This document shows, piece after piece, positions 6,641 to 13,643 of a stretch of 31,025 nt of DNA. A program made the translations under genes and the position numbers. How positions within the stretch are numbered: the stretch's first letter is position 1; the number at the start of each line of letters is the position of its first letter. The DNA lies in assembly GCA_040268355.1 (NCBI GenBank), contig JAWRIT010000003.1, positions 1 to 31,025 of the forward strand, read 5' to 3'. This DNA comes from UBA1367 sp040268355 (GTDB lineage: Bacteria > Actinomycetota > Coriobacteriia > Coriobacteriales > Atopobiaceae). Below the pieces are notes generated by a model. It made no database searches. It had not been told where the DNA came from and saw only the letters and a list, made by a program, of their open reading frames with translations.

Positions 6641-7801
6641 ATGCCTTCATATGCGTTGCACGCCGAACGGTTCGTCCTTCCCGGAGGACTTGCGGGAGCC
6701 GGCTACCTCACAGTGAACGACGGACTGTTCGGCACCTGGTGCGCCGAACGTCCGAGCTGCGAGATCGTGGAGCTGGAGGACTCATGGGTGGGTCCGGGGC
6801 TCGTGGACACGCACATCCACGGGTTCTTCGGGCACGCCACGACCGACAGGGATCCCCAGGGTCTCAACGAGGCGAGCGTCGAGCTCGCACGCCGCGGGAC
6901 CACCGCATGGCTTCCCACCACCTTCACCGACTCCGCGGAGAACATCGCCGCCCAGTGCGCGGCGATCGCGGACGCCTGCGACTCCCGTGGGGACGGCTTT
7001 GTCGGCGCACGCATCCCGGGCATCTACCTCGAGGGACCCTTCTTCACCGAGAAGCACAAGGGCGCCCAGAACCCCGCCTATCTCACGGCCCCGTCCTACG
7101 AGGACTTCTCCTTGTGGCAGAGGCATGCCCGAGGCCTCATCGTGAAGAGCGCGCTCGCTCCCGAGTATGAGGGGGCCACGACCTACATCACACGACTTGC
7201 CGCAGAGGGGGTCATCACGGCGCTCGGCCATTCCGACGCGAGCTTTGAGGAGGGTGTCGCTGCGGTCGACGCAGGGGCCTCGGTCTTCGTCCACATCTAC
7301 AACGGCATGAGTGGCCTGCATCACCGCAACCCCGGTTTGGTGGGATGCGCCATGGCCACCCGCGACACCTATGCGGAGCTGATCTGCGATGGGCGTCACG
7401 TGGCTCCTGGTGCCTGCGCGGCCCTCGTACGGGCGAAGGGCTGGGAGCACGTGGCCCTCATCACCGATTGCCTTGGCTGCGGCGGCCTGCCCGAAGGCGA
7501 CTACCTGAGCGGAGGCCTGCCCGTCGTGCTCAAAGATGGTCTCTGCTACCTGAAGGACTCGGACAGCATCGCGGGCTCGATCCTCACGCTCGCACAGGGC
7601 GTCAAGAACATGGCCGACTGGGGCATCGTCAGTGCCGAGCAGGCCATCCGCATGGGCAGCGAGGTCGCCGCTCGCTCGGCGGGCGTCGAGTCCACCTGCG
7701 GCTTCATCCTGCCGGGACGTGCCGCCGACTTCAACGTCTATGCCCCCGACCTCTCGCTACGCGCGACCTATGTTGGGGGCGAGGCGGTTCCCATCGACTA
7801 A
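6641..7801 (+). CDS. nagA: N-acetyl(galacto/gluco)samine-6-phosphate deacetylase (NagA/AgaA)
   Basis: This 386-residue amidohydrolase is of normal NagA length. Metal and catalytic residues are visible: HxH at His58 and His60 (DTHIHGFFGH), Glu131 (YLEGPFF), His197 (LGHSDA), His218 (FVHIYNGMSGLHHRNPG) and catalytic Asp276 (LITDCLG). It removes acetate from the amino-sugar phosphate delivered by the PTS and hands the free amine to AgaS. ATG 6641 follows AAGGAGGAG; the upstream extension of the frame overlaps agaS and is not needed. It is the last gene before the terminator at 7850. AgaA or NagA specificity cannot be told from sequence alone; context favours GalNAc-6-P. Confidence 0.94.
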   Translation: MPSYALHAERFVLPGGLAGAGYLTVNDGLFGTWCAERPSCEIVELEDSWVGPGLVDTHIHGFFGHATTDRDPQGLNEASVELARRGTTAWLPTTFTDSAENIAAQCAAIADACDSRGDGFVGARIPGIYLEGPFFTEKHKGAQNPAYLTAPSYEDFSLWQRHARGLIVKSALAPEYEGATTYITRLAAEGVITALGHSDASFEEGVAAVDAGASVFVHIYNGMSGLHHRNPGLVGCAMATRDTYAELICDGRHVAPGACAALVRAKGWEHVALITDCLGCGGLPEGDYLSGGLPVVLKDGLCYLKDSDSIAGSILTLAQGVKNMADWGIVSAEQAIRMGSEVAARSAGVESTCGFILPGRAADFNVYAPDLSLRATYVGGEAVPID

Positions 7802-7848
7802 GGACACCACGGCCAGCGCGGCGATTTCTGCTGAACGTGCCAAGACGC

Positions 7849-7883
7849 ACGGGACCCCCTATCGATAGGGGGTCCCGTTTTTT
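7849..7883 (+). terminator. Strong rho-independent terminator of the amino-sugar operon
   Basis: CGGGACCCCCTATC at 7850-7863 is followed directly by its perfect complement up to 7877, giving a 14-bp arm on each side, then six T residues (7878-7883). It closes the PTS/gntR/agaS/nagA transcription unit. The T run lies on the plus-strand side. Confidence 0.93.
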
Positions 7884-7949
7884 GCTTGATCGCGATAGTG
7901 GACTCAAGGGTTCAGGGGCCGGCACGCCCGCCCGTTGGGAGTAGCACGC

Positions 7950-8261
7950 CTACTCGTTGGTCGCCCAGGGCGCCGGGCAGGCCTCCTTGAGATCGGAGAA
8001 GTCGGCCTCCTTTGTCTCGCCTTCCACGCGCGTGCGCAGGTAGGCAATGATGTCGTCCGACTCATAGAGCGCCTTGCCGTCGATGATGAGGCACGGGCAC
8101 TGCTTCTTGCCGCCGATGGCGATGAGATCCTCGCGGTTGGTGCCCTCTGTGATGTAGCGCCGCTCGACCTCGAGGTCGTTCTCCTTCAGAAAACGGTCGA
8201 CCTTCGCGCAGAAGGGGCAACCGGGCAGTTCGTAGAGGATCAGGTCATCAAGTGTGGTCAT
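7950..8261 (-). CDS. Glutaredoxin-like protein (thioredoxin fold, CPFC)
   Basis: This 103-residue protein has the N-terminal thioredoxin/GST-N fold: a first strand (LILYELPG), the active-site pair Cys15-Pro-Phe-Cys18, the QCPCLIIDGKALYESDDII segment holding the cis-proline, and a short helical tail. It resembles glutaredoxin-like proteins that reduce disulfides, or a minimal GST N-terminal domain. The start has AAAGGAGGG upstream. The gene stands alone, facing the terminator of the amino-sugar operon on the other side. Its reductant and targets are unknown. Confidence 0.82.
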   Translation of the reverse strand: MTTLDDLILYELPGCPFCAKVDRFLKENDLEVERRYITEGTNREDLIAIGGKKQCPCLIIDGKALYESDDIIAYLRTRVEGETKEADFSDLKEACPAPWATNE

Positions 8262-8360
8262 GGAACCCTCCTTTGGTCGTGGATGACTCTGGCCCTAGGA
8301 TACCCCTGACCCTGCAAACGGATTCACCTCGATGGCCTCTTTGGAGTCTTTGGTGCGCTG

Positions 8361-8433
8361 TAACGAAAGTCGGCTTTCCTTAGGGGCCCGTCTGGCGTCC
8401 CTAAGGAAAAGATTTTGCCGAATCCTTTCGTTA
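8361..8433. repeat. 73-bp composite inverted-repeat element, copy 1
   Basis: The left block (8361-8382) is near-palindromic, TAACGAAA to TTTCCTTA. After a 19-bp G+C-rich spacer comes a 32-bp right block (8402-8433) running from TAAGGAAAAGATT to AATCCTTTCGTTA, able to form a hairpin. The same 73-bp arrangement occurs at 9778-9850, so the two copies bracket the Fic gene. The conserved half-site is TAAsGAAA. The 227-bp gap before the Fic gene otherwise contains only the inverted repeat at 8443. Confidence 0.8.
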
Positions 8434-8442
8434 AGATACACT

Positions 8443-8474
8443 TAAGGAAAGAATTTACTAGAATTCTTTCCTTA
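8443..8474. promoter_or_regulatory. 13-bp inverted repeat immediately upstream of the Fic gene
   Basis: TAAGGAAAGAATT (8443-8455) and AATTCTTTCCTTA (8462-8474) are perfect inverted arms around a 6-base spacer, ending 14 bp before the Fic ATG. The outer half-site is the TAAGGAAA of the flanking repeats. It looks like an operator, possibly bound by the winged-helix C-terminus of the Fic protein itself (inference). A weak promoter may overlap it (TTGCCG at 8415, TACACT at 8437). Confidence 0.6.
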
Positions 8475-8488
8475 GATTGGACTTCTAG

Positions 8489-9637
8489 ATGAGCACACGA
8501 GCAGGCAGATACGTGCATCAGTTCGAAGGATATCGGTCCTTTGTTCCCGAGCCCCTTCCGCCACGCGACCCACCCCTTGCGTTCGATCCCGAGTTGCAGG
8601 GGCTTCTCTCGCAGGCGGATCGGGCACTTGGGCGCCTCGATGGCATAACGCAGACCCTACCGAACCCCGACCTCTTTGTCTCCATGTACGTCAAGAAAGA
8701 GGCTCTGCTCAGCTCGCAGATCGAGGGAACCCAGGCCTCGCTCATCGAGGTGCTTGAGTCTGAGGAGCGTCAGACCTCAGATGCCCGAGAGGTCACTAGC
8801 TATGTGAATGCCCTCAACTATGGGTTGTCGCGCCTGCGCGATGACAACTTCCCTTTGAGCTTGCGACTTATTCGAGAGATCCACGCCAAGCTTCTTGCCT
8901 CGGGTCGTGGGAGCGACCTGACTCCCGGTGAGTTCCGCAGAAGCCAAAACTGGATCGGCGGCATCGGGTCGACGCTGTCCAATGCGGTCTATGTTCCGCC
9001 AACGGTTGCCGACATGCAAACCGCCATGGGCGATCTTGAGCGTTACCTCCACACGGACGATCTTCTACCACCACTTGTCAAGATTGCCCTCGTCCATGCG
9101 CAGTTCGAGACGATCCATCCCTTCCTGGACGGCAATGGGCGAATGGGCAGGCTGCTCATAACGTTTTGGCTCTGCCAGCAAAAGATTCTTTCGCGGCCAC
9201 TCCTCTATCTCAGCTACTACTTCAAGAGAAACCGTGCCGAATACTACGACCGCCTCATGGCTGTGCGCAGTGACGGGCTGTGGGAGGATTGGATCAGGTT
9301 CTTCCTGCGGGGCATCATGCAGATCTCTGAGGAGTCGTCCCAATCCGCAAAGGACATCGATTCGCTTCGAGAGGAGCTGCAGCTGCGCATTGTTGGGATT
9401 GACGCACAGGTTGCCGTAAATGCACGGAGACTGCTTGACCAGCTTTTCATTACGCCGCAAGTCACGCGCGTTGGTGTCGCGGAAACCCTTGGTATAACGC
9501 CTCCTACCGCTGGTGCGCTCCTCCGAAGGTTCACCGATGACCTTGGCATCCTGGTGGACGCGACCCCAGACGCCGCGAGGAACAAGCATTACATCTTCGC
9601 CCGCTACCTCGACATCCTCGAAGTGGGGACGGCTTAG
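8489..9637 (+). CDS. Fic-domain protein (probable AMP-transferase) with N-terminal inhibitory motif and C-terminal winged helix
   Basis: This 382-residue protein has the common three-part layout. The N-terminal Fic_N region holds the self-inhibiting motif SSQIEG at 75-80, whose Glu79 would block ATP. The Fic core holds HPFLDGNGRMGR at 210-221 with catalytic His210. The C-terminus has a winged helix (about 320-378, including RVGVAETLGITPPTAGALLRRF). Such proteins typically transfer AMP to Ser/Thr/Tyr of a target; the target here is unknown. No Doc/Phd-type partner gene is adjacent. No good Shine-Dalgarno motif precedes ATG 8489, so expression may be low or leaderless. The gene is bracketed by copies of an unusual repeat, and codon use is less G+C-rich than in the neighbouring operons. 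Confidence 0.92.
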   Translation: MSTRAGRYVHQFEGYRSFVPEPLPPRDPPLAFDPELQGLLSQADRALGRLDGITQTLPNPDLFVSMYVKKEALLSSQIEGTQASLIEVLESEERQTSDAREVTSYVNALNYGLSRLRDDNFPLSLRLIREIHAKLLASGRGSDLTPGEFRRSQNWIGGIGSTLSNAVYVPPTVADMQTAMGDLERYLHTDDLLPPLVKIALVHAQFETIHPFLDGNGRMGRLLITFWLCQQKILSRPLLYLSYYFKRNRAEYYDRLMAVRSDGLWEDWIRFFLRGIMQISEESSQSAKDIDSLREELQLRIVGIDAQVAVNARRLLDQLFITPQVTRVGVAETLGITPPTAGALLRRFTDDLGILVDATPDAARNKHYIFARYLDILEVGTA

Positions 9638-9726
9638 GCCGCGATGGGCGCACGAGGATCACCGCCTGCCACCGTATGGGCACGACGGGAGTATCTCTGA
9701 CGCGCAGAGGTCCCGCGGTCTGACCC

Positions 9727-9758
9727 TAACGAAAAGATTTGGCCGAATCCTTTCGTTA
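9727..9758. repeat. Solo 32-bp right block of the Fic-flanking repeat
   Basis: The block runs from TAACGAAAAGATT to AATCCTTTCGTTA and equals the right block of the 73-bp composite element. Its arms extend to 11 perfect bp (CCCTAACGAAA at 9724-9734, complement at 9751-9761). As RNA it would be a stable hairpin; no T tract follows, so it is not a classical terminator. Confidence 0.78.
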
Positions 9759-9777
9759 GGGACCCTTATCGGAGCGC

Positions 9778-9850
9778 TAACGAAAGCCGGCTTTCCTTAA
9801 GGCCCGCCTGGCGCGCCGTAACGAAAAGATTTGGCCGAATCCTTTCCTTA
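9778..9850. repeat. 73-bp composite inverted-repeat element, copy 2
   Basis: It has the same layout and exact length as 8361-8433: a 22-bp left block with the perfect palindrome GAAAGCCGGCTTTC, a 19-bp spacer sharing GGCCCGyCTGGCG, and a 32-bp right block (9819-9850). It lies in the 310-bp gap (9638-9947) between the Fic gene and tRNA-Leu, in which no gene is seen. Together with the solo block it could form alternative RNA folds after the Fic gene. Confidence 0.8.
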
Positions 9851-9947
9851 GGAGTCGGCTCCTTGCGGCTTGAACCTGGATCCTGACAGCCGCCAGCACG
9901 CCGACTCCCGCACGCCTGCCGGGCCACGGTCTCGAATTCGTGTTTTG

Positions 9948-10032
9948 TGGTGGGGGCGGCGGGACTCGAACCCGCATGCCGTGAGGCGGAGGATTTTAAG
10001 TCCCCTGCGTCTACCAATTCCGCCACGCCCCC
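9948..10032 (-). tRNA. tRNA-Leu (anticodon UAA)
   Basis: On the minus strand the acceptor arm GGGGGCG pairs with CGCCCCC, followed by discriminator A and an encoded CCA (9948-9950). The anticodon loop is CTTAAAA, giving UAA for leucine. The T arm contains GGTTCGAGTCCC. The long variable arm (around CCGCCTCACGG) is the class II type expected for leucine. The D arm begins GGCGGAATTGGTAGACGC. It lies 19 bp after the Ppx gene on the same strand and may be co-transcribed. Confidence 0.95.
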
Positions 10033-10051
10033 ATACCCCGTGGCACTAAGC

Positions 10052-11038
10052 CTACACCACGTGTGAGATCGTCGGCTCCCAATCAACCGGAGAACGACGT
10101 CCTTCACGAACCGCGTCGGCAGTAAGCGAAAGGCCGACCAGCAGGTCGCTCTCGCTCACGGTCAGTCGGTCGAACCCGGTGGCGCGCATCAGCTCGGACA
10201 CCGCGATCGCCCCTCCCAGGATCACCCCGGCGCGCTTGGACTGCAAGCCGGGCAGCGCGGCGCGCTCGGCGACCGTCAGCCCCGCCAACCTTCGCACCAG
10301 CTCGTCGACCTCACGTGCGGTCAGCTCGCTCAGGTGCACCCGCGCCGGGTCGTAGGGCACCAGCTCATCTCTGATGGCGACAAGGCTCGTCACGGTACCG
10401 CCCGTCACCACGAGCCGCTCCGCACCTGTGGCAGGCAGCCCGATCTGCTCGACCGCATGCTCGAACGGAGTCGCGCAGAACGCCCGCGCAGCAGCAAGGT
10501 CGCCCGCAGAGGGCACCTCGCCTGCCGCCAGGCAGCGCTCAGTCACGCGCCGGCATCCCACGTCAACGGACCGCACGGCACCGACCTCGAGCCCTTCGGC
10601 GCCAAGCCGCCCGAGGGCAAGCTCCGTCGAGCCACCCCCATTGTCCGCCACCAACACGCGCCGTTCGGGGAGGTCCTGCACCACGCCCAAAAGCGTCAGA
10701 CGTCCTTCGATTTCTCCAGGAATGACCTGCGCATCCAGGCCTTTGCGGGCGAGCCCATCCAGCAGCTCATAGGAGTTGCTCGCGTCACGCGCCGCACTCG
10801 TCAGCGTGCAGCAGACATGCGTCACCCCAAGTGCGTGAGCCTCCTCCAGATACTCTTCGACGCATGCGAGCACGCGGTCCCGGGCAGCAGGATCGATGCG
10901 CCCCGTGGCAACGAGATGCTCGCCAAGGTCGCAGATCGTCGAGCGCTTGTGCAGACTGATCAGCCGGCCCTCCTCGACATCGGCCACTGCGAGCCGGCAG
11001 GTGACGGTACCAATGTCGATGCAGGCGACCCGTCCCAT
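10052..11038 (-). CDS. Ppx/GppA-family phosphatase (exopolyphosphatase-like)
   Basis: This 328-residue protein covers the ASKHA-fold catalytic region: phosphate-1 motif DIGTVTCRLAV (8-18; more often DIGSNS in the family), SAARDASN near 83-90, phosphate-2 motif ADNGGGSTEL near 133-142, and VVTGGTVTSLVAI near 212-224. Glu in the GEIEGRLT segment is the likely catalytic base. Short members of about 310-330 residues without the C-terminal HD domain are common in Actinomycetota and split phosphate from polyphosphate or pppGpp; which substrate applies cannot be told. Its ATG follows the TAG of the FtsB-like gene with no gap, so translation is probably coupled. Confidence 0.9.
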   Translation of the reverse strand: MGRVACIDIGTVTCRLAVADVEEGRLISLHKRSTICDLGEHLVATGRIDPAARDRVLACVEEYLEEAHALGVTHVCCTLTSAARDASNSYELLDGLARKGLDAQVIPGEIEGRLTLLGVVQDLPERRVLVADNGGGSTELALGRLGAEGLEVGAVRSVDVGCRRVTERCLAAGEVPSAGDLAAARAFCATPFEHAVEQIGLPATGAERLVVTGGTVTSLVAIRDELVPYDPARVHLSELTAREVDELVRRLAGLTVAERAALPGLQSKRAGVILGGAIAVSELMRATGFDRLTVSESDLLVGLSLTADAVREGRRSPVDWEPTISHVV

Positions 11039-11950
11039 CTACGCCTCGGGGTCGTAGCCGAACACCTTGTCGAGCAAGCTGATGTACCAGGGAATGTCCT
11101 CGTGCACCTCGACGTCGGAGAGCCCGATCGCCGACTGGTCGCCACCGCGCTGCTCGCCCTCGAGTCCATTGACGACGACCTTGGTCTCGCCCACCTCGAC
11201 ATAGCCGCGTTCGCGCGCTTCGTTCTCAATCCCCTCGCGCGACTGGAGCACCTCGAGATCGTTGCTGAGGACGTCGTTCTCCTCGGCCAGCGCGTCATAG
11301 GTGGCCTGCAGCCGGTCAAGCTGCCGATGTGCCACGTAGAGGTCGCGCACCGGCGCGAACAGCATGAAGGCCACCAGCACCGCCACGGCAAGCGCCGTCA
11401 GGGCGCGGGCGTGGCTCATGGCCGCCGCAAGCAGCTGGGAGAGCGAGTTGGGCACCACCATGATCCTGTTGCGCACGGCAGCTCGCCTGCTCCGCGAACC
11501 GGGAATGGTCGCCGCCTCCAGACGATCGTCGACATCCGAGACGTCTCCGCGCTCGCGCGTGCGGTCGCGCCGGGAAGTCGATGCCTCTCGGCCCCTGCGC
11601 CTACCCGCCGAGCGATCCGACGCCCCGTCCCGCTCCTCATGGGGCGCCTCATCCGGCACGAGCCGAAGGCGGCCAGGGCCACCCGCAGCCGACGAACGCT
11701 CGCTCCTGCGTGACACCCGCACGACGCCCGACTCGCCCACATGGGCGCTGGTGGATTCGTGCTGCGCGTCATGTTCGGAATCTGCCGCTCGGCTCGTGCT
11801 GCGACCGCTTCTTTCGCTCTCGGCGGACGAGCTGCGTCGCGCATCAGAACGTGTTTCACCACGAGACTCCTCTCCATCAGGAGAGGTCAGATTCCGCCGT
11901 TGAATGAGCGGAACCGAGCGAAACTCCATGCTGTTTGCCCGTGAGTCCAT
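11039..11950 (-). CDS. FtsB/DivIC-like septum formation initiator with long disordered N-terminus
   Basis: The C-terminal third is typical: a hydrophobic segment (ALTALAVAVLVAFMLF), then a coiled coil (RQLDRLQATYDALAEENDVL to NEARERGYVEVGETKVVV) as in FtsB/DivIC, which link FtsL and FtsQ in the divisome. The first 160 or so residues are low-complexity, rich in Ser, Arg, Asp and Glu, and predicted to be disordered and cytoplasmic. Start choice is uncertain: the frame is open to 12133, but an extended -10 element at 12006-12014 would place transcription just before 12000, which favours ATG 11950 (303 residues) or 11929. No clear Shine-Dalgarno motif supports either. The gene abuts the Ppx gene downstream. 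Confidence 0.8.
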   Translation of the reverse strand: MDSRANSMEFRSVPLIQRRNLTSPDGEESRGETRSDARRSSSAESERSGRSTSRAADSEHDAQHESTSAHVGESGVVRVSRRSERSSAAGGPGRLRLVPDEAPHEERDGASDRSAGRRRGREASTSRRDRTRERGDVSDVDDRLEAATIPGSRSRRAAVRNRIMVVPNSLSQLLAAAMSHARALTALAVAVLVAFMLFAPVRDLYVAHRQLDRLQATYDALAEENDVLSNDLEVLQSREGIENEARERGYVEVGETKVVVNGLEGEQRGGDQSAIGLSDVEVHEDIPWYISLLDKVFGYDPEA

Positions 11951-11997
11951 GCCACTGCTTCGTTTGAGACGTGTGTCGGCACGCCGGACGAGTCCGG

Positions 11998-12020
11998 CTC
12001 CCATAGTTATAGCATGGGAG
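11998..12020 (-). promoter_or_regulatory. Extended -10 promoter inside a hairpin, for the FtsB-like/Ppx unit
   Basis: On the minus strand TGCTATAAC (12006-12014) is a good extended -10 element; no clear -35 is visible. It sits in the loop and arm of a perfect 7-bp inverted repeat (CTCCCAT 11998-12004, ATGGGAG 12014-12020), which could be an operator. Transcription would start near 12000. Confidence 0.4.
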
Positions 12021-12111
12021 AACGAGCTGGGGCGGTGGAATCCATCCATTCGGCCAAGTTTCAACCATTCCCAACGAGCGGCACCTGCATCCGCCAAGGT
12101 GTTTCTTTTGC

Positions 12112-12200
12112 AATTCGTGTACATGATGTACACGTTTTACATCTAATTCGTGTACATGATGTACACGTTTTACATTAAAATCATGTACACCGTGTACACG
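12112..12200. repeat. Three 19-bp palindromes at exact 33-bp spacing upstream of the AAA ATPase gene
   Basis: CGTGTACATGATGTACACG is found at 12116-12134 and again at 12149-12167, each a perfect palindrome around one central base. A related one, CATGTACACCGTGTACACG, lies at 12182-12200. Starts are 33 bp apart in both steps. The first two are part of a 33-bp direct repeat (12112-12144, 12145-12177) differing in about two bases. The array ends 13 bp before the ATPase start and lies in the 263-bp divergent gap with the FtsB-like gene. It looks like an operator array for a dimeric regulator; no candidate regulator gene is adjacent. Confidence 0.85.
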
Positions 12201-12213
12201 AATGGAGATTTCC

Positions 12214-13587
12214 ATGTTCCTACATCGCAAGATCGAGACGAATCTCAAGGATTGGATGGATCGCGAAGACCGTCACCCTCTGCTTGTCAGAGGAGTTCGC
12301 CGATGTGGGAAGACGACAACCATTGAGTCAGTGGGGCGCGAGCGCTTTGGTGCGGGCTTCGTGAAGCTCGACTTCCAAACCAATATCGCGGCTGTCAGTG
12401 CCCTTTTTAACGGCCCGACTGACGATGTGGACCGCATCGTCTCCAACATTGCTGAGAGCCTCCACGTCAAACTCGATCCGTCCTCGACGCTTATCTTTTT
12501 TGACGAGGTGCAGCTTTGCGAGCGCGCCCTCAACTCTCTCAGGTTCTTCTCTGGCTCACCATGGCGAGTCATTGCCTCGGGCAGTCTCCTTGGCGTAAGT
12601 GCAGGAGAACGGAAGCTCCCCTTCCCTAGCGGCGTCCGTCAAATAAAGATGCATCCCATGGATTTCGAGGAATTCCTATGGGCAGTCGGCAGCGCCGAAA
12701 TGGCCTCTGCCATCCGCTCTCACTTCGAGAGTCTTGAGCCCTACGCTGCCCACGAAGAGGCGCTGAGACTCTATCATCGCTTCCTTGTCGTGGGTGGGAT
12801 GCCCCGCGTAGTTGCCAGCTATCTGGAAATGGGTATTGATGAGGTCCGTATCGAGCAGTCAGAGATCGACGCTACCTACACGGCAGACATGACCAACCCA
12901 GCCCTCCACCTGAGCGGCATCTCGGCCAAACGGATTTGGGACAGCTTGCCCAAACAGCTCCTGAGGTCAACAACGAAGAAATTTAAATACGCTGACGTTG
13001 TGCGCGGCGGTCGCAGGCAGCGTCTCATGGAACCCCTTGAGTGGCTAGACGGGGCCGGAGTTCTCACTATATGCGAGATGACGAAAGGAACATCGTCGCC
13101 ATTGATGCCCTACGACGAAGAGGACGGCAGTTTCTTTAAAGTGTATGTTGCTGATACTGGAATCATGTTCCACAAATTTGGCATTGATCCCACGGCTTTT
13201 CTCCGAGCGGTCGACTCAGGCGAGGCCTTCGCCTCGTCAGACTTCCGTGGAGCCCTTGCGGAAAACGCCGTTGCGCAGGCGCTCTCCGCCAACGACTTGC
13301 TCGCCTACTACTGGACGCCCCCTACGTCATGGGGAGCACGCGGCGAGCTCGACTTCCTTCTCCAAACGACTCACGCGGAACTCATTCCCATTGAAGTCAA
13401 GTCCGGACGTAATGTTGGCGCAAAGACGCTCGCCTCGTTTATGAGAAAGGCTGGTGCCCCCGCTTGGTACCGCCTCTCCGAGCGGCAGTTTGGCAAAACT
13501 GTGGTAGACGATGGCACCGAGAGAAGAGTGATTCCGCTCTATTCGGCATACTGCCTGGGCGATGGATGTATAAAACGACCTCTTTAG
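12214..13587 (+). CDS. AAA ATPase with DUF4143 C-terminal domain
   Basis: This protein of about 457 residues belongs to the AAA_14/DUF4143 group. Walker A is GVRRCGKT (27-34) and Walker B LIFFDEVQ (93-100); the arginine-rich and sensor region lies around IASGSLLGV. The C-terminus has a PD-(D/E)XK-like pattern, GELDFLL followed by IPIEVKSG, seen in this family. The biological role is not known; members are scattered, often single, and variable between strains. I favour ATG 12214 because GGAG lies 6 bases upstream; ATG 12202 is in frame but touches the third palindrome and lacks a ribosome site. Base composition is clearly lower in G+C than its neighbours, consistent with transfer. It converges with mazG. 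Confidence 0.88.
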   Translation: MFLHRKIETNLKDWMDREDRHPLLVRGVRRCGKTTTIESVGRERFGAGFVKLDFQTNIAAVSALFNGPTDDVDRIVSNIAESLHVKLDPSSTLIFFDEVQLCERALNSLRFFSGSPWRVIASGSLLGVSAGERKLPFPSGVRQIKMHPMDFEEFLWAVGSAEMASAIRSHFESLEPYAAHEEALRLYHRFLVVGGMPRVVASYLEMGIDEVRIEQSEIDATYTADMTNPALHLSGISAKRIWDSLPKQLLRSTTKKFKYADVVRGGRRQRLMEPLEWLDGAGVLTICEMTKGTSSPLMPYDEEDGSFFKVYVADTGIMFHKFGIDPTAFLRAVDSGEAFASSDFRGALAENAVAQALSANDLLAYYWTPPTSWGARGELDFLLQTTHAELIPIEVKSGRNVGAKTLASFMRKAGAPAWYRLSERQFGKTVVDDGTERRVIPLYSAYCLGDGCIKRPL

Positions 13588-13643
13588 ATCTGCCAACAGG
13601 GGCGGACCGAACGAGCGGCGCCTGCAGCCTCACAGCAGCCCGG

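Noticed and set aside
8489..9637. Fic gene as half of a toxin-antitoxin pair
   Set aside because: The inhibitory SSQIEG motif is within the same protein, and no small antitoxin-like ORF is adjacent; a self-inhibited class II Fic is the simpler reading.
10334..11713. 459-codon open frame on the plus strand
   Set aside because: Antisense to the Ppx and FtsB-like genes, no recognisable motif, no ribosome site.
12112..12200. Possible CRISPR array
   Set aside because: Only three units, the palindromic parts are 19 bp and the intervening 14 bp are also repeated rather than unique, and no cas gene is present.
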